In this document: one piece after another, positions 1-6,440 of the stretch
How positions within the stretch are numbered: the first letter of the stretch is position 1
Layout: each line of letters opens with the position of its first letter
Assembly (NCBI GenBank): GCA_905480445.1
Contig: CAJQQJ010000022.1
Coordinates: forward strand, 1-13,688
Reading direction: 5' to 3'
Length of the DNA stretch: 13,688 bases
From: an uncultured Alphaproteobacteria bacterium
Lineage (GTDB): Bacteria; Pseudomonadota; Alphaproteobacteria; UBA7985; CAJQQZ01
Notes under the pieces: generated by a model
Databases searched by the model: none
Seen by the model: only the letters and a program-made list of their open reading frames with translations
Told to the model about the DNA's origin: nothing
Program-made: the position numbers and the translations under genes

Positions 1-2
1 CA

Positions 3-560
3 ATTCGAGCTTCCGATGCAAACATCTCAGTGCATTGCGATCCAGTCATCGGCGATACAAAGCCAGGCGTTTATGTTGAAGCCGAGCTCGTTGACGTTTA
101 TCGCGAAGAAATCATCCCGCTCACAGATTGCTTGTCACCTAACCTGTTCGAGCTTTCCGTCCTTGTAAACAAAAAATTGGATGGCAAAACTGCTGCTGTT
201 CAAGCTGCAAGAGAGCTCATCAAACAAGGCCCAACAATGATTCTGGTCACGTCAGTTATCGAACCTGGCTCAGACCAAATAGCAACACTTCTGGTTACCA
301 ATGACAAGGCATGGGCCGTTGAAACTTGGTTACTCGAAGCAGAAAAGATCCCGAATGGTTTAGGCGATTTGACGTCAGCACTCTTCCTTGCTGCTTTGAT
401 TGAATATGGAGATCCTGACCGAGCCACCGGCAAAGCAGTCGATCAAGTATACTGCCAGCTCGAGGCCGCAGTTGAAGCCGGATCCAGAGAAATGCAGCTT
501 GTGAAAAACCAAGAACTAATCCCTTATCCTCATTGGTCTTTTGAAATTTTATCGTTGTAA
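3..560 (+). CDS. pdxY: Pyridoxal kinase (PdxY-like), 5'-truncated
   Basis: Partial gene whose reading frame is already open at base 3, so the start lies outside the window. About 186 C-terminal residues are present of the roughly 280 usual for the family. Pyridoxal kinase phosphorylates pyridoxal, pyridoxine or pyridoxamine with ATP in the cytosolic vitamin B6 salvage pathway. Visible ribokinase-fold signatures are the CDPVIGD block near the window edge (bases about 36-56), an LSPN-FEL segment (about 135-155) and the anion-hole/catalytic block PNGLGD, whose catalytic Asp codon is at 366-368. The GTG at base 30 lies inside the conserved CDP region and is not the real start. The PLP-dependent aminotransferase downstream is a cofactor user, but the 108-nt gap gives no proof of co-transcription. 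PdxY is preferred over ThiD or PdxK from the overall pattern. Confidence 0.88.
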   Translation: MRASDANISVHCDPVIGDTKPGVYVEAELVDVYREEIIPLTDCLSPNLFELSVLVNKKLDGKTAAVQAARELIKQGPTMILVTSVIEPGSDQIATLLVTNDKAWAVETWLLEAEKIPNGLGDLTSALFLAALIEYGDPDRATGKAVDQVYCQLEAAVEAGSREMQLVKNQELIPYPHWSFEILSL

Positions 561-597
561 AGATCGAGGAGACGCTAACTCTCCTATGAGTAGCGGC

Positions 598-625
598 TTT
601 AAGATAGTCGTGAACGCCCTATTTT
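598..625 (+). promoter_or_regulatory. Weak candidate promoter for the class V aminotransferase
   Basis: In the 108-nt gap after pdxY a TTTAAG hexamer (598-603) lies 16 nt upstream of TATTTT (620-625). Both match sigma-70 consensus only moderately. A GGAG Shine-Dalgarno (655-658) follows, 10 nt before the ATG at 669. The gap also holds two short inverted repeats (567-572 with 580-585; 573-577 with 591-595) without T-runs. Confidence 0.25.
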
Positions 626-668
626 AATAAAAATCGCCAACGCCTTAACCCACCGGAGTTATTTCGAG

Positions 669-1793
669 ATGAGCCTTTTATCTAATGTCGATCCTGACGG
701 CCTGTTAGAGTATTCTGTTGTCTTCACTGACCGATCCCTCAATCACATGTCAGGCACCTTCCAAAAGGTGATGAACGACATCTCCAGCACATTGAAGTCC
801 GTTTACAATGCACACTCAGTCGCCATTGTTCCTGGCGGTGGCACTTACGGCATGGAAGCCGTCGCACGTCAGTTTGCAACGGGTAAAAAATGCCTGGTTA
901 TTCGCAACGGCTGGTTTTCCTTCCGTTGGACTCAAATCTTCGAAATGGGCTCTATTCCTTCAGAGGAAATCGTTCTTAAAGCCCGTCGCGCTTCTGAAAC
1001 ACACCAGTCTCCTTTCGCGCCTGCGCCGATTGAAGAAGTCGTCGCAACTATCAAAACTGAAAAGCCAGCGATGGTTTTCGCACCCCACGTTGAGACTTCT
1101 TCCGGCATGATTTTGCCGGACGATTACCTCAAGCAGGTTGCAGACGCGGTGCATTCTGTTGGCGGTCTATTCGTTCTCGATTGCATCGCATCTGGCACCA
1201 TCTGGGTAGACATGGCAACAACAGGTGTGGACATTTTGATATCCGCTCCTCAAAAAGGCTGGAGTGCTTCACCTTCGGCCGCTCTTGTCATGCTGAACTC
1301 AACCGCTCGCGAAGCAATCAATGACACAAAGAGCACTTCTTACGCTGCTGACCTCTTGAAATGGCTACAAATCATGGAAGCCTACGAGAACGGTGGTCAT
1401 GCTTATCACGCCACCATGCCAACGGACGCGCTTACGAAGTTCCGCGATGTGGTGATGGAAACAAAAGAATACGGGTTCGACAAAGTGAAAGCCGAACAGC
1501 AAGAGCTTGGCGACCGGGTTCGCGCGATGCTGTCTAATCGCGGCATCAAATCAGTTGCTGCTGAAGGCTTCCAGGCTCCTGGTGTTGTCGTCAGCTACAC
1601 AGACGATGTGGATATGCACAACGGCAAGAAGTTCGCTGCCCAGGGCATGCAAATCGCGGCTGGTGTCCCTTTAATGTGTGACGAGCCAGAAGATTACCGC
1701 ACGTTCCGCCTTGGTCTCTTTGGCCTAGATAAGCTCCATAACATCGACCGCTCAGTCGCTAACCTAGAAACTGCTCTCGACAAGATCGGCTAA
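669..1793 (+). CDS. Class V PLP-dependent aminotransferase (alanine/serine-glyoxylate aminotransferase-like)
   Basis: A complete 374-residue fold-type I PLP enzyme of aminotransferase class V. Family members move an amino group between small amino acids (alanine, serine) and a keto acid such as glyoxylate, in the cytosol. Visible motifs are PGGGTYGMEA (residues 55-64, cofactor phosphate region), APHVETSSG (138-146), the PLP-pyridine Asp171 in FVLDCIAS, and the Schiff-base Lys196 in SAPQKGW. Length is normal for the family. The ATG is supported by GGAG 10 nt upstream. The exact substrate cannot be read: this subfamily, with its LEYSVVFTDRSLNHMS opening, is usually annotated only as class V aminotransferase. 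The upstream pdxY makes the PLP cofactor, a plausible but unproven link. The last 30 nt overlap the 3' end of a convergent HAD gene. Confidence 0.9.
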   Translation: MSLLSNVDPDGLLEYSVVFTDRSLNHMSGTFQKVMNDISSTLKSVYNAHSVAIVPGGGTYGMEAVARQFATGKKCLVIRNGWFSFRWTQIFEMGSIPSEEIVLKARRASETHQSPFAPAPIEEVVATIKTEKPAMVFAPHVETSSGMILPDDYLKQVADAVHSVGGLFVLDCIASGTIWVDMATTGVDILISAPQKGWSASPSAALVMLNSTAREAINDTKSTSYAADLLKWLQIMEAYENGGHAYHATMPTDALTKFRDVVMETKEYGFDKVKAEQQELGDRVRAMLSNRGIKSVAAEGFQAPGVVVSYTDDVDMHNGKKFAAQGMQIAAGVPLMCDEPEDYRTFRLGLFGLDKLHNIDRSVANLETALDKIG

Positions 1794-2390
1794 GACGGTC
1801 TTGAGACTGTCGTATTCGTTATGAACGAACAAGTGCCCGTGCATGCCAACTGCGCGGGCACTTTTTATATTCTCTACCATATCATCAACAAAAAGAACGC
1901 GCGAGGGATCAACACCTAAGTCATCCGTGATGTGATGAAAAAATTCGGCGTGAGGCTTGATTTTCTTCATTTCACCAGCGGTGAACAACTTGTCCATACG
2001 CTGATCAAAACCCATGTCATGCCAAGCAAACCGACCACGTCTCGCTTCGCTGTTCGTCGCCATGACATTGGTGATACCAGCCTTTGCAGCTCGTTCCAAA
2101 ACATCGTGCATAATTGGGTCTGGGTAGCGGTCTAGATTAAACCAATAGTTCGTAAATTCTTCTGCATTACCATCATGCCCAACATGATCAAGCCAAGGTG
2201 CTAGCCGGTCAAGTAGACACTCTTGCCCTGCCATTACGGGGCCAAAATCACCGATCACCTGTTCCATGAAAGTCTTGGAGCAATAGCCTAAATCTGCCTC
2301 CATCTGGTCAAGCCAAATGAAGTGATTATTCACAACGTTCTTATTAAGAACACCATCAAAATCCCAAGCAATCACATCGATCTTCGCCAT
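1764..2390 (-). CDS. HAD-superfamily hydrolase (HAD-IA type)
   Basis: A 208-residue haloacid dehalogenase-superfamily protein, most likely a cytosolic phosphatase for a small phosphorylated metabolite. All four HAD motifs are present: motif I D10-F-D12-G-V-L, motif II T112-N113 after a hydrophobic strand, motif III Lys145 in KKIKPH, and motif IV D169-D170 in LFVDDMVEN. The cap sits between motifs I and II, as in subfamily IA. D12 (motif I second Asp) is typical of phosphatases rather than of true haloacid dehalogenases. The ATG overlaps the stop of the M20 gene by one base (TAATG), so translation is probably coupled; the nearest GGAG is about 12 nt upstream. The last 30 nt overlap the convergent aminotransferase gene. 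Substrate unknown. Confidence 0.85.
   Translation of the reverse strand: MAKIDVIAWDFDGVLNKNVVNNHFIWLDQMEADLGYCSKTFMEQVIGDFGPVMAGQECLLDRLAPWLDHVGHDGNAEEFTNYWFNLDRYPDPIMHDVLERAAKAGITNVMATNSEARRGRFAWHDMGFDQRMDKLFTAGEMKKIKPHAEFFHHITDDLGVDPSRVLFVDDMVENIKSARAVGMHGHLFVHNEYDSLKTVLADLVESSF
1831..1866 (+). terminator. Intrinsic terminator for the aminotransferase transcript
   Basis: A 12-bp stem pairs 1831-1842 with 1852-1863 (one G-U pair, core GTGCCCG/CGGGCAC) around a 9-nt loop and runs straight into TTTTT (1862-1866). This is a textbook plus-strand rho-independent terminator 38 nt after the aminotransferase stop. A second hairpin without a T-run (1794-1801 with 1804-1811) follows the stop directly. 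The terminator lies wholly inside the coding sequence of the convergent HAD gene. On the minus strand the hairpin is not followed by a U-tract, so it should act in one direction only. Confidence 0.85.
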
Positions 2391-3541
2391 TAACCGCGTC
2401 GCTCCACAATGCGAGCGTAAAGACTAGCACCAACGGGCAGCATCTGATCATCCATGAAGTAGCTTTCGTTGTGCAGTGAAACGGTTCCAGAATGACCAAC
2501 TGTGAAATAGGCACCTGGAACGACACGCATCATATCGGCAAAGTCTTCCGATCCAGTTGACGCGTCTTTTTCTATGACCACATTTTCTGCGCCCATGACT
2601 TCTTCCGCAATTTCCAGAAACCCCTGCGTCAGGAGATCGTCATTAATCAAAACATCGAACACGTCACGAATGTCGACTGTAACTTCTACTTCGAACGACC
2701 TCTCCAGCCCCGCGACCATGTCATGGATACGTTTTCGCACCTGCTCTCTCACTTCGCTCGAGAAGCAGCGGACAGTACCCGCAAGCGAAGTATCGCCAGG
2801 GATGACATTGTAAGCAGCACCACCATGTATCTGGGTGATCGACAAAACCACTGGATCTTTCGGATCCATGTTCCGGCTGACAATGGATTGTAAATTCTGA
2901 ACCAGCGCCGCAGCCGCAAAGATTGGATCGTGTGAGGCTTGCGGTCTTGCTGCGTGGCTACCTTTACCCTTGATATTGATATCAAAGAAGTCAGCAGCCG
3001 CCATCGCTACACCTGGCTTTATGCCAATTTGGTTTGGTATGCCGTTGGGACGATTGTGAACACCATAAATCTCATCGCAAGGAAAACGGTCAAACAATCC
3101 ATCCGCTAGCATGGCCTTGGCGCCACCAAGGCCCTCTTCAGCGGGCTGGAAAATGAATACGGCGGTGCCATCAAAATCTTTAGTTTCTGCTAGATAGCGA
3201 GCCGCACCCAGCAGCATGGTTGTGTGGCCATCATGACCACAAGCATGCATCACTCCAGCATTGGTTGAGCTGTAAGGCAAATTAGTTTGCTCGTGGATCG
3301 GTAGTGCGTCCATGTCGGCCCTGAGGCCAATTGTTTTTCCTGGCCCTTTGCCTTTCAAAACACCGATAACGCCGGTCTTCCCAAATCCAGTGTGGGTTTC
3401 AATGCCCCAAGAGCGGAGTTTCTCGGCGACAATCCTAGAGGTTCTAACTTCCTCAAAACCTAACTCAGGATGAGCATGAAAATCATGCCTGATCGCCGTC
3501 AAATCTTCTTTGTAACCAACAATCTTATCAATAAGCGCCAT
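2390..3541 (-). CDS. M20 family amidohydrolase (M20D, hippurate hydrolase-like)
   Basis: A 383-residue metal-dependent amidohydrolase of peptidase family M20, subfamily D. Relatives hydrolyse N-acyl amino acids such as N-benzoyl-glycine, N-acetyl-diaminopimelate or indole-acetyl conjugates; the substrate here is not determined. Metal-binding and catalytic motifs are visible: C101-G-H103-D-G-H106, E135-E136 in QPAEEG, H162 in GVHN and H357 in SLHNESY near the C-terminus. The lid (dimerisation) domain is at about 185-300. The opening RHDFHAHPELGFEE is typical of the family. The ATG is preceded by AAGGAG (3548-3553) with 6 nt spacing. It is the first gene of a two-gene unit with the HAD protein, with its own likely promoter and a palindrome just upstream. 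Confidence 0.93.
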   Translation of the reverse strand: MALIDKIVGYKEDLTAIRHDFHAHPELGFEEVRTSRIVAEKLRSWGIETHTGFGKTGVIGVLKGKGPGKTIGLRADMDALPIHEQTNLPYSSTNAGVMHACGHDGHTTMLLGAARYLAETKDFDGTAVFIFQPAEEGLGGAKAMLADGLFDRFPCDEIYGVHNRPNGIPNQIGIKPGVAMAAADFFDINIKGKGSHAARPQASHDPIFAAAALVQNLQSIVSRNMDPKDPVVLSITQIHGGAAYNVIPGDTSLAGTVRCFSSEVREQVRKRIHDMVAGLERSFEVEVTVDIRDVFDVLINDDLLTQGFLEIAEEVMGAENVVIEKDASTGSEDFADMMRVVPGAYFTVGHSGTVSLHNESYFMDDQMLPVGASLYARIVERRG

Positions 3542-3559
3542 GTGCTACTCCTTTTAAAA

Positions 3560-3574
3560 CTATGCTTAGCATAG
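3560..3574. repeat. Perfect 15-bp palindrome, candidate operator
   Basis: CTATGCT-T-AGCATAG has 7-bp arms around one base. It sits 18 nt upstream of the amidohydrolase start, overlapping its predicted -10 and start site. No T-run follows, so a protein-binding operator is more likely than a terminator. No regulator gene is adjacent. Confidence 0.5.
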
Positions 3575-3597
3575 CGATCCAGTCTGTTGGCAAGCAA
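3568..3597 (-). promoter_or_regulatory. Candidate promoter of the amidohydrolase-HAD unit
   Basis: On the minus strand TTGCTT (3597-3592) is followed after 18 nt by TATGCT (3573-3568). Transcription would start near 3561, about 20 nt before the ATG and just upstream of the AAGGAG. The match is modest, but the predicted -10 falls in a perfect palindrome (3560-3574), supporting a regulated promoter. Confidence 0.35.
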
Positions 3598-3641
3598 TCT
3601 TGATTCTACAACCCAATTCAAACCAGTCGTTTCTGCCAAGG

Positions 3642-4109
3642 CTAAATAACGTCGCCGCGGCTGATTTTTGTGACGAGAGAATCAACGCCTTCTTCAATTA
3701 AATCAAGGGCGTACTCATAGTCCATCAATGAACCGTACCAGGGGTCTGGAACGTCTTCGCCTTCCTTCCCCACAACAAGGCTCATAAACAGATGGATTTT
3801 GCGACCGGTTCCTTCGGGTGCACGAGATTTCATGGTCCGCACGTGATCATCAGTCATGCCAAAGATTAGATCATAGTCGAAGTAATCATCGGCCTCAATC
3901 CGGCAGGCAAGACGATCAGGAATCTCGTAGCCTCGCGCCGAGGAAATCTTACGCGCTCGGGTATCTGGTGGATTGCCTTCTTCTTCGCGGCTTACGCCTG
4001 CACTTTCGGAAGTAATCGACAATCCGGTTTCTTGAGCTTTTTGGCGAAAGACTTGTTCAGCCATGGGGGAACGGCAAATATTACCTGTGCAAACAAAGAG
4101 AACCTTCAA
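3642..4109 (-). CDS. Low-molecular-weight protein tyrosine phosphatase (second of a tandem pair)
   Basis: A 155-residue cytosolic phosphatase of the LMW-PTP family, which removes phosphate from phosphotyrosine through a cysteinyl-phosphate intermediate. The P-loop is C7-TGNIC-R13-S at the extreme N-terminus, and the general acid is D122 in PDPW. The second cysteine, C12, forms the redox-protective pair with C7 known in this family. The start is TTG: the stop of the preceding gene overlaps it as TTGA, GGAG lies 8 nt upstream, and the resulting N-terminus MKVLFVCTGN matches its neighbour and the family exactly. The next Met (residue 16) is past the P-loop. It is the last gene of the six-gene operon. 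It lacks the CX6C pair of thioredoxin-linked arsenate reductases, so an arsenate role is less likely. Confidence 0.92.
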   Translation of the reverse strand: MKVLFVCTGNICRSPMAEQVFRQKAQETGLSITSESAGVSREEEGNPPDTRARKISSARGYEIPDRLACRIEADDYFDYDLIFGMTDDHVRTMKSRAPEGTGRKIHLFMSLVVGKEGEDVPDPWYGSLMDYEYALDLIEEGVDSLVTKISRGDVI

Positions 4110-4564
4110 AGGGTGAGCTCCGATAAAAGGGTAGTTGCGCCTACTTCAATTACATCCAGAGTCTTATCATAGTCCTCGACTGTTCCGCCATAAGGATCTT
4201 GAAGATCCTCATTTTCTCTACCTGGTACAAAAGACATGAAGAGACGGACATTGTCAGCACTGGGCGGTGGCATCAGTTGTTTCAATTGTGAAACGTGGTC
4301 CGAGGCCATGCCAACGATAAGCTCAAAACTCGAAAGATCTAAAGCATCGACTGATCTTGAAACGTGCTTCCTCGGCTCGTAACCGCGTACCAACTCTACG
4401 GTAAGCGCGTGAGCCGCTGCTGGTTGACCAAGCCGCTCGATCGACAAGCCAGCGCTCTCAACATGGATAGAAACACCAGCCGATTTTGCCTTATGTCGAA
4501 GAACCAACTCAGCCATTGGGGACCGACAAGTGTTACCAGTACAGACAAAAAGAACGCGTTTCAT
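4106..4564 (-). CDS. Low-molecular-weight protein tyrosine phosphatase (first of a tandem pair)
   Basis: A 152-residue LMW-PTP, a diverged paralogue of the gene directly downstream. P-loop C8-TGNTC-R14-SPMAE, general acid D123 in QDPYGG, and the redox-partner cysteine C13 are all present; there are no other cysteines, which argues against an arsenate reductase. The ATG at 4564 overlaps the stop of the haloalkane dehalogenase as ATGA, indicating translational coupling. A longer reading from a TTG at 4579 is possible but would add five residues not shared with its paralogue. The tyrosine-phosphorylated target is unknown; no tyrosine kinase or exopolysaccharide gene is in the window. Confidence 0.92.
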   Translation of the reverse strand: MKRVLFVCTGNTCRSPMAELVLRHKAKSAGVSIHVESAGLSIERLGQPAAAHALTVELVRGYEPRKHVSRSVDALDLSSFELIVGMASDHVSQLKQLMPPPSADNVRLFMSFVPGRENEDLQDPYGGTVEDYDKTLDVIEVGATTLLSELTL

Positions 4565-5448
4565 AGTGTCGACAACCAACTCTTGATGGCTGTCGCTATT
4601 TCATCCGGAGAGTCTTCCTGGATAAAGTGGCTGCCTTTAACGGTAACTTCTGTTTGATTGGGCCAAGTTCGACAGAAGTCGCGCTGGCGTTTGATTAGAA
4701 TTGCCCCGGGTTCGGCGTTCACGAACAACTTGGGCAGGTCTGAAGTGGCTAACCAATCGGCGTAATCTTGAACGATCTGCACGACATCTGCAGGTTCACC
4801 GGCTAATGGGATTTGTCGAGGCCAAGTAAGGGTTGGCCGTCTATCTTCACCTGGCTCAGCGAAGGGCCTACGGTAAACTGCCATTTCTTCATCTGTCAAA
4901 CCACGCAAAACAGAACCAGGCAGGACTTTCTCCACGAAAACATTCTTTTCCAGAACCATGGTTTCGCCAGCCTCAGACCTGAAGCCCTGAAAGACTGGTT
5001 TTGCTGCATCGTTCCAGTCGTCCCAGTCGACGGGCATAACAAGCCCTTCCATATAGACTATGGCTTTGACCTTATCTCGGTTACGGTTTGCCCAGTCAAA
5101 GCCCAAAGCCGAACCCCAATCGTGAATGACCAATGTGACATTCTCGTTCAATCCCATGGCGTCGAACCAAGCATCGAGGTATTTGCGATGCTCAACAAAC
5201 CGATAGCTTTCTGGCTCTGAATCATCGAGCTTGTCGGAATCCCCCATGCCAATCAGATCCGGAGCTAAGCAGCGCCCGACAGCAACCAGGGGAGACATGA
5301 CATTGCGCCACAGATAAGAAGACGTTGGGTTGCCGTGTAGAAAGACAATCGGATCACCTTCGCCTATGTCAACGTAAGCCATTGTCTTGCCAAGGACTTC
5401 GACCTTCTTCTTGGGATGTTCTACTGATGAAATTGTATTTGAAGACAT
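4561..5448 (-). CDS. Haloalkane dehalogenase (HLD-II, LinB-like)
   Basis: A 295-residue alpha/beta-hydrolase that cleaves carbon-halogen bonds of haloalkanes with water, giving alcohol, halide and a proton. The full HLD-II pentad is visible: N40 (HGNPTSSYLW) and W111 for halide binding, nucleophile D110 (VIHDWGSALGF), acid E134 (YMEGLVMP) and base H274 (GSHFIQEDSP). Each position is exactly two higher than the published LinB residues (38, 108, 109, 132, 272), so the two align without gaps across the core. No signal peptide is seen; LinB itself can be periplasmic. AGGAG lies 6 nt before the ATG. It lies 9 nt after the GST gene and overlaps the next phosphatase gene by 4 nt. A Ser (179) stands where LinB has tunnel-mouth Leu177, so substrate range probably differs. 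Confidence 0.93.
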   Translation of the reverse strand: MSSNTISSVEHPKKKVEVLGKTMAYVDIGEGDPIVFLHGNPTSSYLWRNVMSPLVAVGRCLAPDLIGMGDSDKLDDSEPESYRFVEHRKYLDAWFDAMGLNENVTLVIHDWGSALGFDWANRNRDKVKAIVYMEGLVMPVDWDDWNDAAKPVFQGFRSEAGETMVLEKNVFVEKVLPGSVLRGLTDEEMAVYRRPFAEPGEDRRPTLTWPRQIPLAGEPADVVQIVQDYADWLATSDLPKLFVNAEPGAILIKRQRDFCRTWPNQTEVTVKGSHFIQEDSPDEIATAIKSWLSTL

Positions 5449-5457
5449 TGACGGCTC

Positions 5458-6075
5458 CTAGTTAAAGAATGGCACTTCCATACCGCGTGACACAGCGGAA
5501 CGATCACTCAGGCGATCAAACCAAGCTTTCACCGCCGGAAAGTCGCCCAAATCAATCTGGTGCCATTCATGGCGTGCAGCCCAAGGGTACATCGCCATAT
5601 CCGCGATCGAATAATCACCGGCTACGTAGTGCTGCCCTTCAAGCTGCTGATTTAAAACACCATAAAGCCTTTGGATCTCGTTTCGGAAGCGATTTTCGGC
5701 GTACTCGCCATGGCCTGGATTGTACTTCAGGAAATGATGCCCCTGCCCCAATATTGGGCCAAAACCACCCATCTGGAACATGAGCCATTGCATAACTTCT
5801 GCTCGTTTATGCACATCTGTCGGCAGAAACTTACCGTGTTTCTCAGCCAGATAAATCAGGATTGCACCGGATTCAGCAAGGACGATCTCTGGGTTCTGGC
5901 TTTTGTCGACGAGAACAGGGATCTTGTGATTATGATTAAGTGCCAAAAATTCAGGCGTCATCTGATCGTCTTTGCCAATGTTGATGGATATGACATTGTA
6001 ATCTAATGCCAACTCTTCCAGCATAATTGACACTTTGCGCCCATTCGGTGTGCCCCAAGTGTAGAGATCGAGCAT
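5458..6075 (-). CDS. yfcG: Glutathione S-transferase, nu-class (YfcG-like)
   Basis: A 205-residue GST with an N-terminal thioredoxin-like domain (about 1-85) and an all-helical C-terminal domain. The N-terminus MLDLYTWGTPNGRKVSIMLEE, the NHNHKIPVLVD cis-Pro segment (about 47-57), ESGAIL-YLAE (glutathione binding) and the GGFGPILGQ-HHF segment closely match E. coli YfcG, a nu-class GST that binds two glutathiones or GSSG and shows disulfide-bond reductase and organic peroxidase activity rather than strong conjugation. The TPN motif replaces a catalytic Cys or Tyr. AAAGGA lies 5 nt before the ATG and overlaps the end of the upstream gene, whose stop is 2 nt away. It follows the ArsC/YffB-like gene and precedes the dehalogenase, so it may use glutathione in the same detoxification route (inference). 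Confidence 0.9.
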   Translation of the reverse strand: MLDLYTWGTPNGRKVSIMLEELALDYNVISINIGKDDQMTPEFLALNHNHKIPVLVDKSQNPEIVLAESGAILIYLAEKHGKFLPTDVHKRAEVMQWLMFQMGGFGPILGQGHHFLKYNPGHGEYAENRFRNEIQRLYGVLNQQLEGQHYVAGDYSIADMAMYPWAARHEWHQIDLGDFPAVKAWFDRLSDRSAVSRGMEVPFFN

Positions 6076-6077
6076 AA

Positions 6078-6440
6078 CTATCCTTTCAATAGAGCTTGTA
6101 AGTTTTCAAGGTCGGTCTTAGCGAAACCTACCGTCACCTGACCGCTTACTTCCCATATAGGGCGCTTCATCAGCGCGTCATGCTCTGTGATCAAAGAAAG
6201 TGCGCCAGCCTCTGTTTCCGCTAAGGCTTGTTGGTCTGCCTCAAGCTTTCTCCATGTTGTGCCACGTCTGTTAAGGAGCTTGTCTGAACCTAAGGCTTCC
6301 AACCAGTGGGCAAGCCTTTCCCCATTTGGCGGATCCTTCCTCAGGTCGTGAAATTTGTGTTCTAAGCTTTCTGCTTCAAGCCATTTCAAAGCCTTTTTGC
6401 AAGCATCGCAGTTCTTCAATCCCCAAAGCTCAACGCTCAT
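6078..6440 (-). CDS. ArsC/Spx-family protein (YffB-like thiol reductase)
   Basis: A 120-residue thioredoxin-fold protein of the ArsC family. C11-D-A-C14 after a beta strand (ELWGLKNCDAC), the RRGTTWRKL block (about 57-66) and KRPI (about 92-95) with a following GF segment are the usual signatures. This pattern fits YffB-type proteins, thought to be glutathione-dependent thiol reductases, better than a dedicated arsenate reductase, because no arsR, acr3 or arsB is nearby. The start is the ATG at 6440: it overlaps the preceding stop as ATGA, a GGAGG lies 4 nt upstream, and the N-terminus MSVELWGLKNC fits the family. An upstream ATG at 6494 would add 18 residues encoded within the previous gene and is less likely. 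Confidence 0.88.
   Translation of the reverse strand: MSVELWGLKNCDACKKALKWLEAESLEHKFHDLRKDPPNGERLAHWLEALGSDKLLNRRGTTWRKLEADQQALAETEAGALSLITEHDALMKRPIWEVSGQVTVGFAKTDLENLQALLKG

Noticed and set aside
567..595. Short hairpins after pdxY as a terminator
   Set aside because: The 5-6 bp stems have no following T-run and overlap each other.
4565..4579. N-terminal extension of the first LMW-PTP from a TTG
   Set aside because: The ATG at 4564 gives the ATGA overlap and an N-terminus matching the paralogue.
3642..6440. Reading the ArsC-like gene and two LMW-PTPs as an arsenic resistance operon
   Set aside because: No arsR, acr3, arsB or arsH is present, the LMW-PTPs lack the extra cysteine pair of thioredoxin-linked arsenate reductases, and the neighbours are a dehalogenase and a GST.
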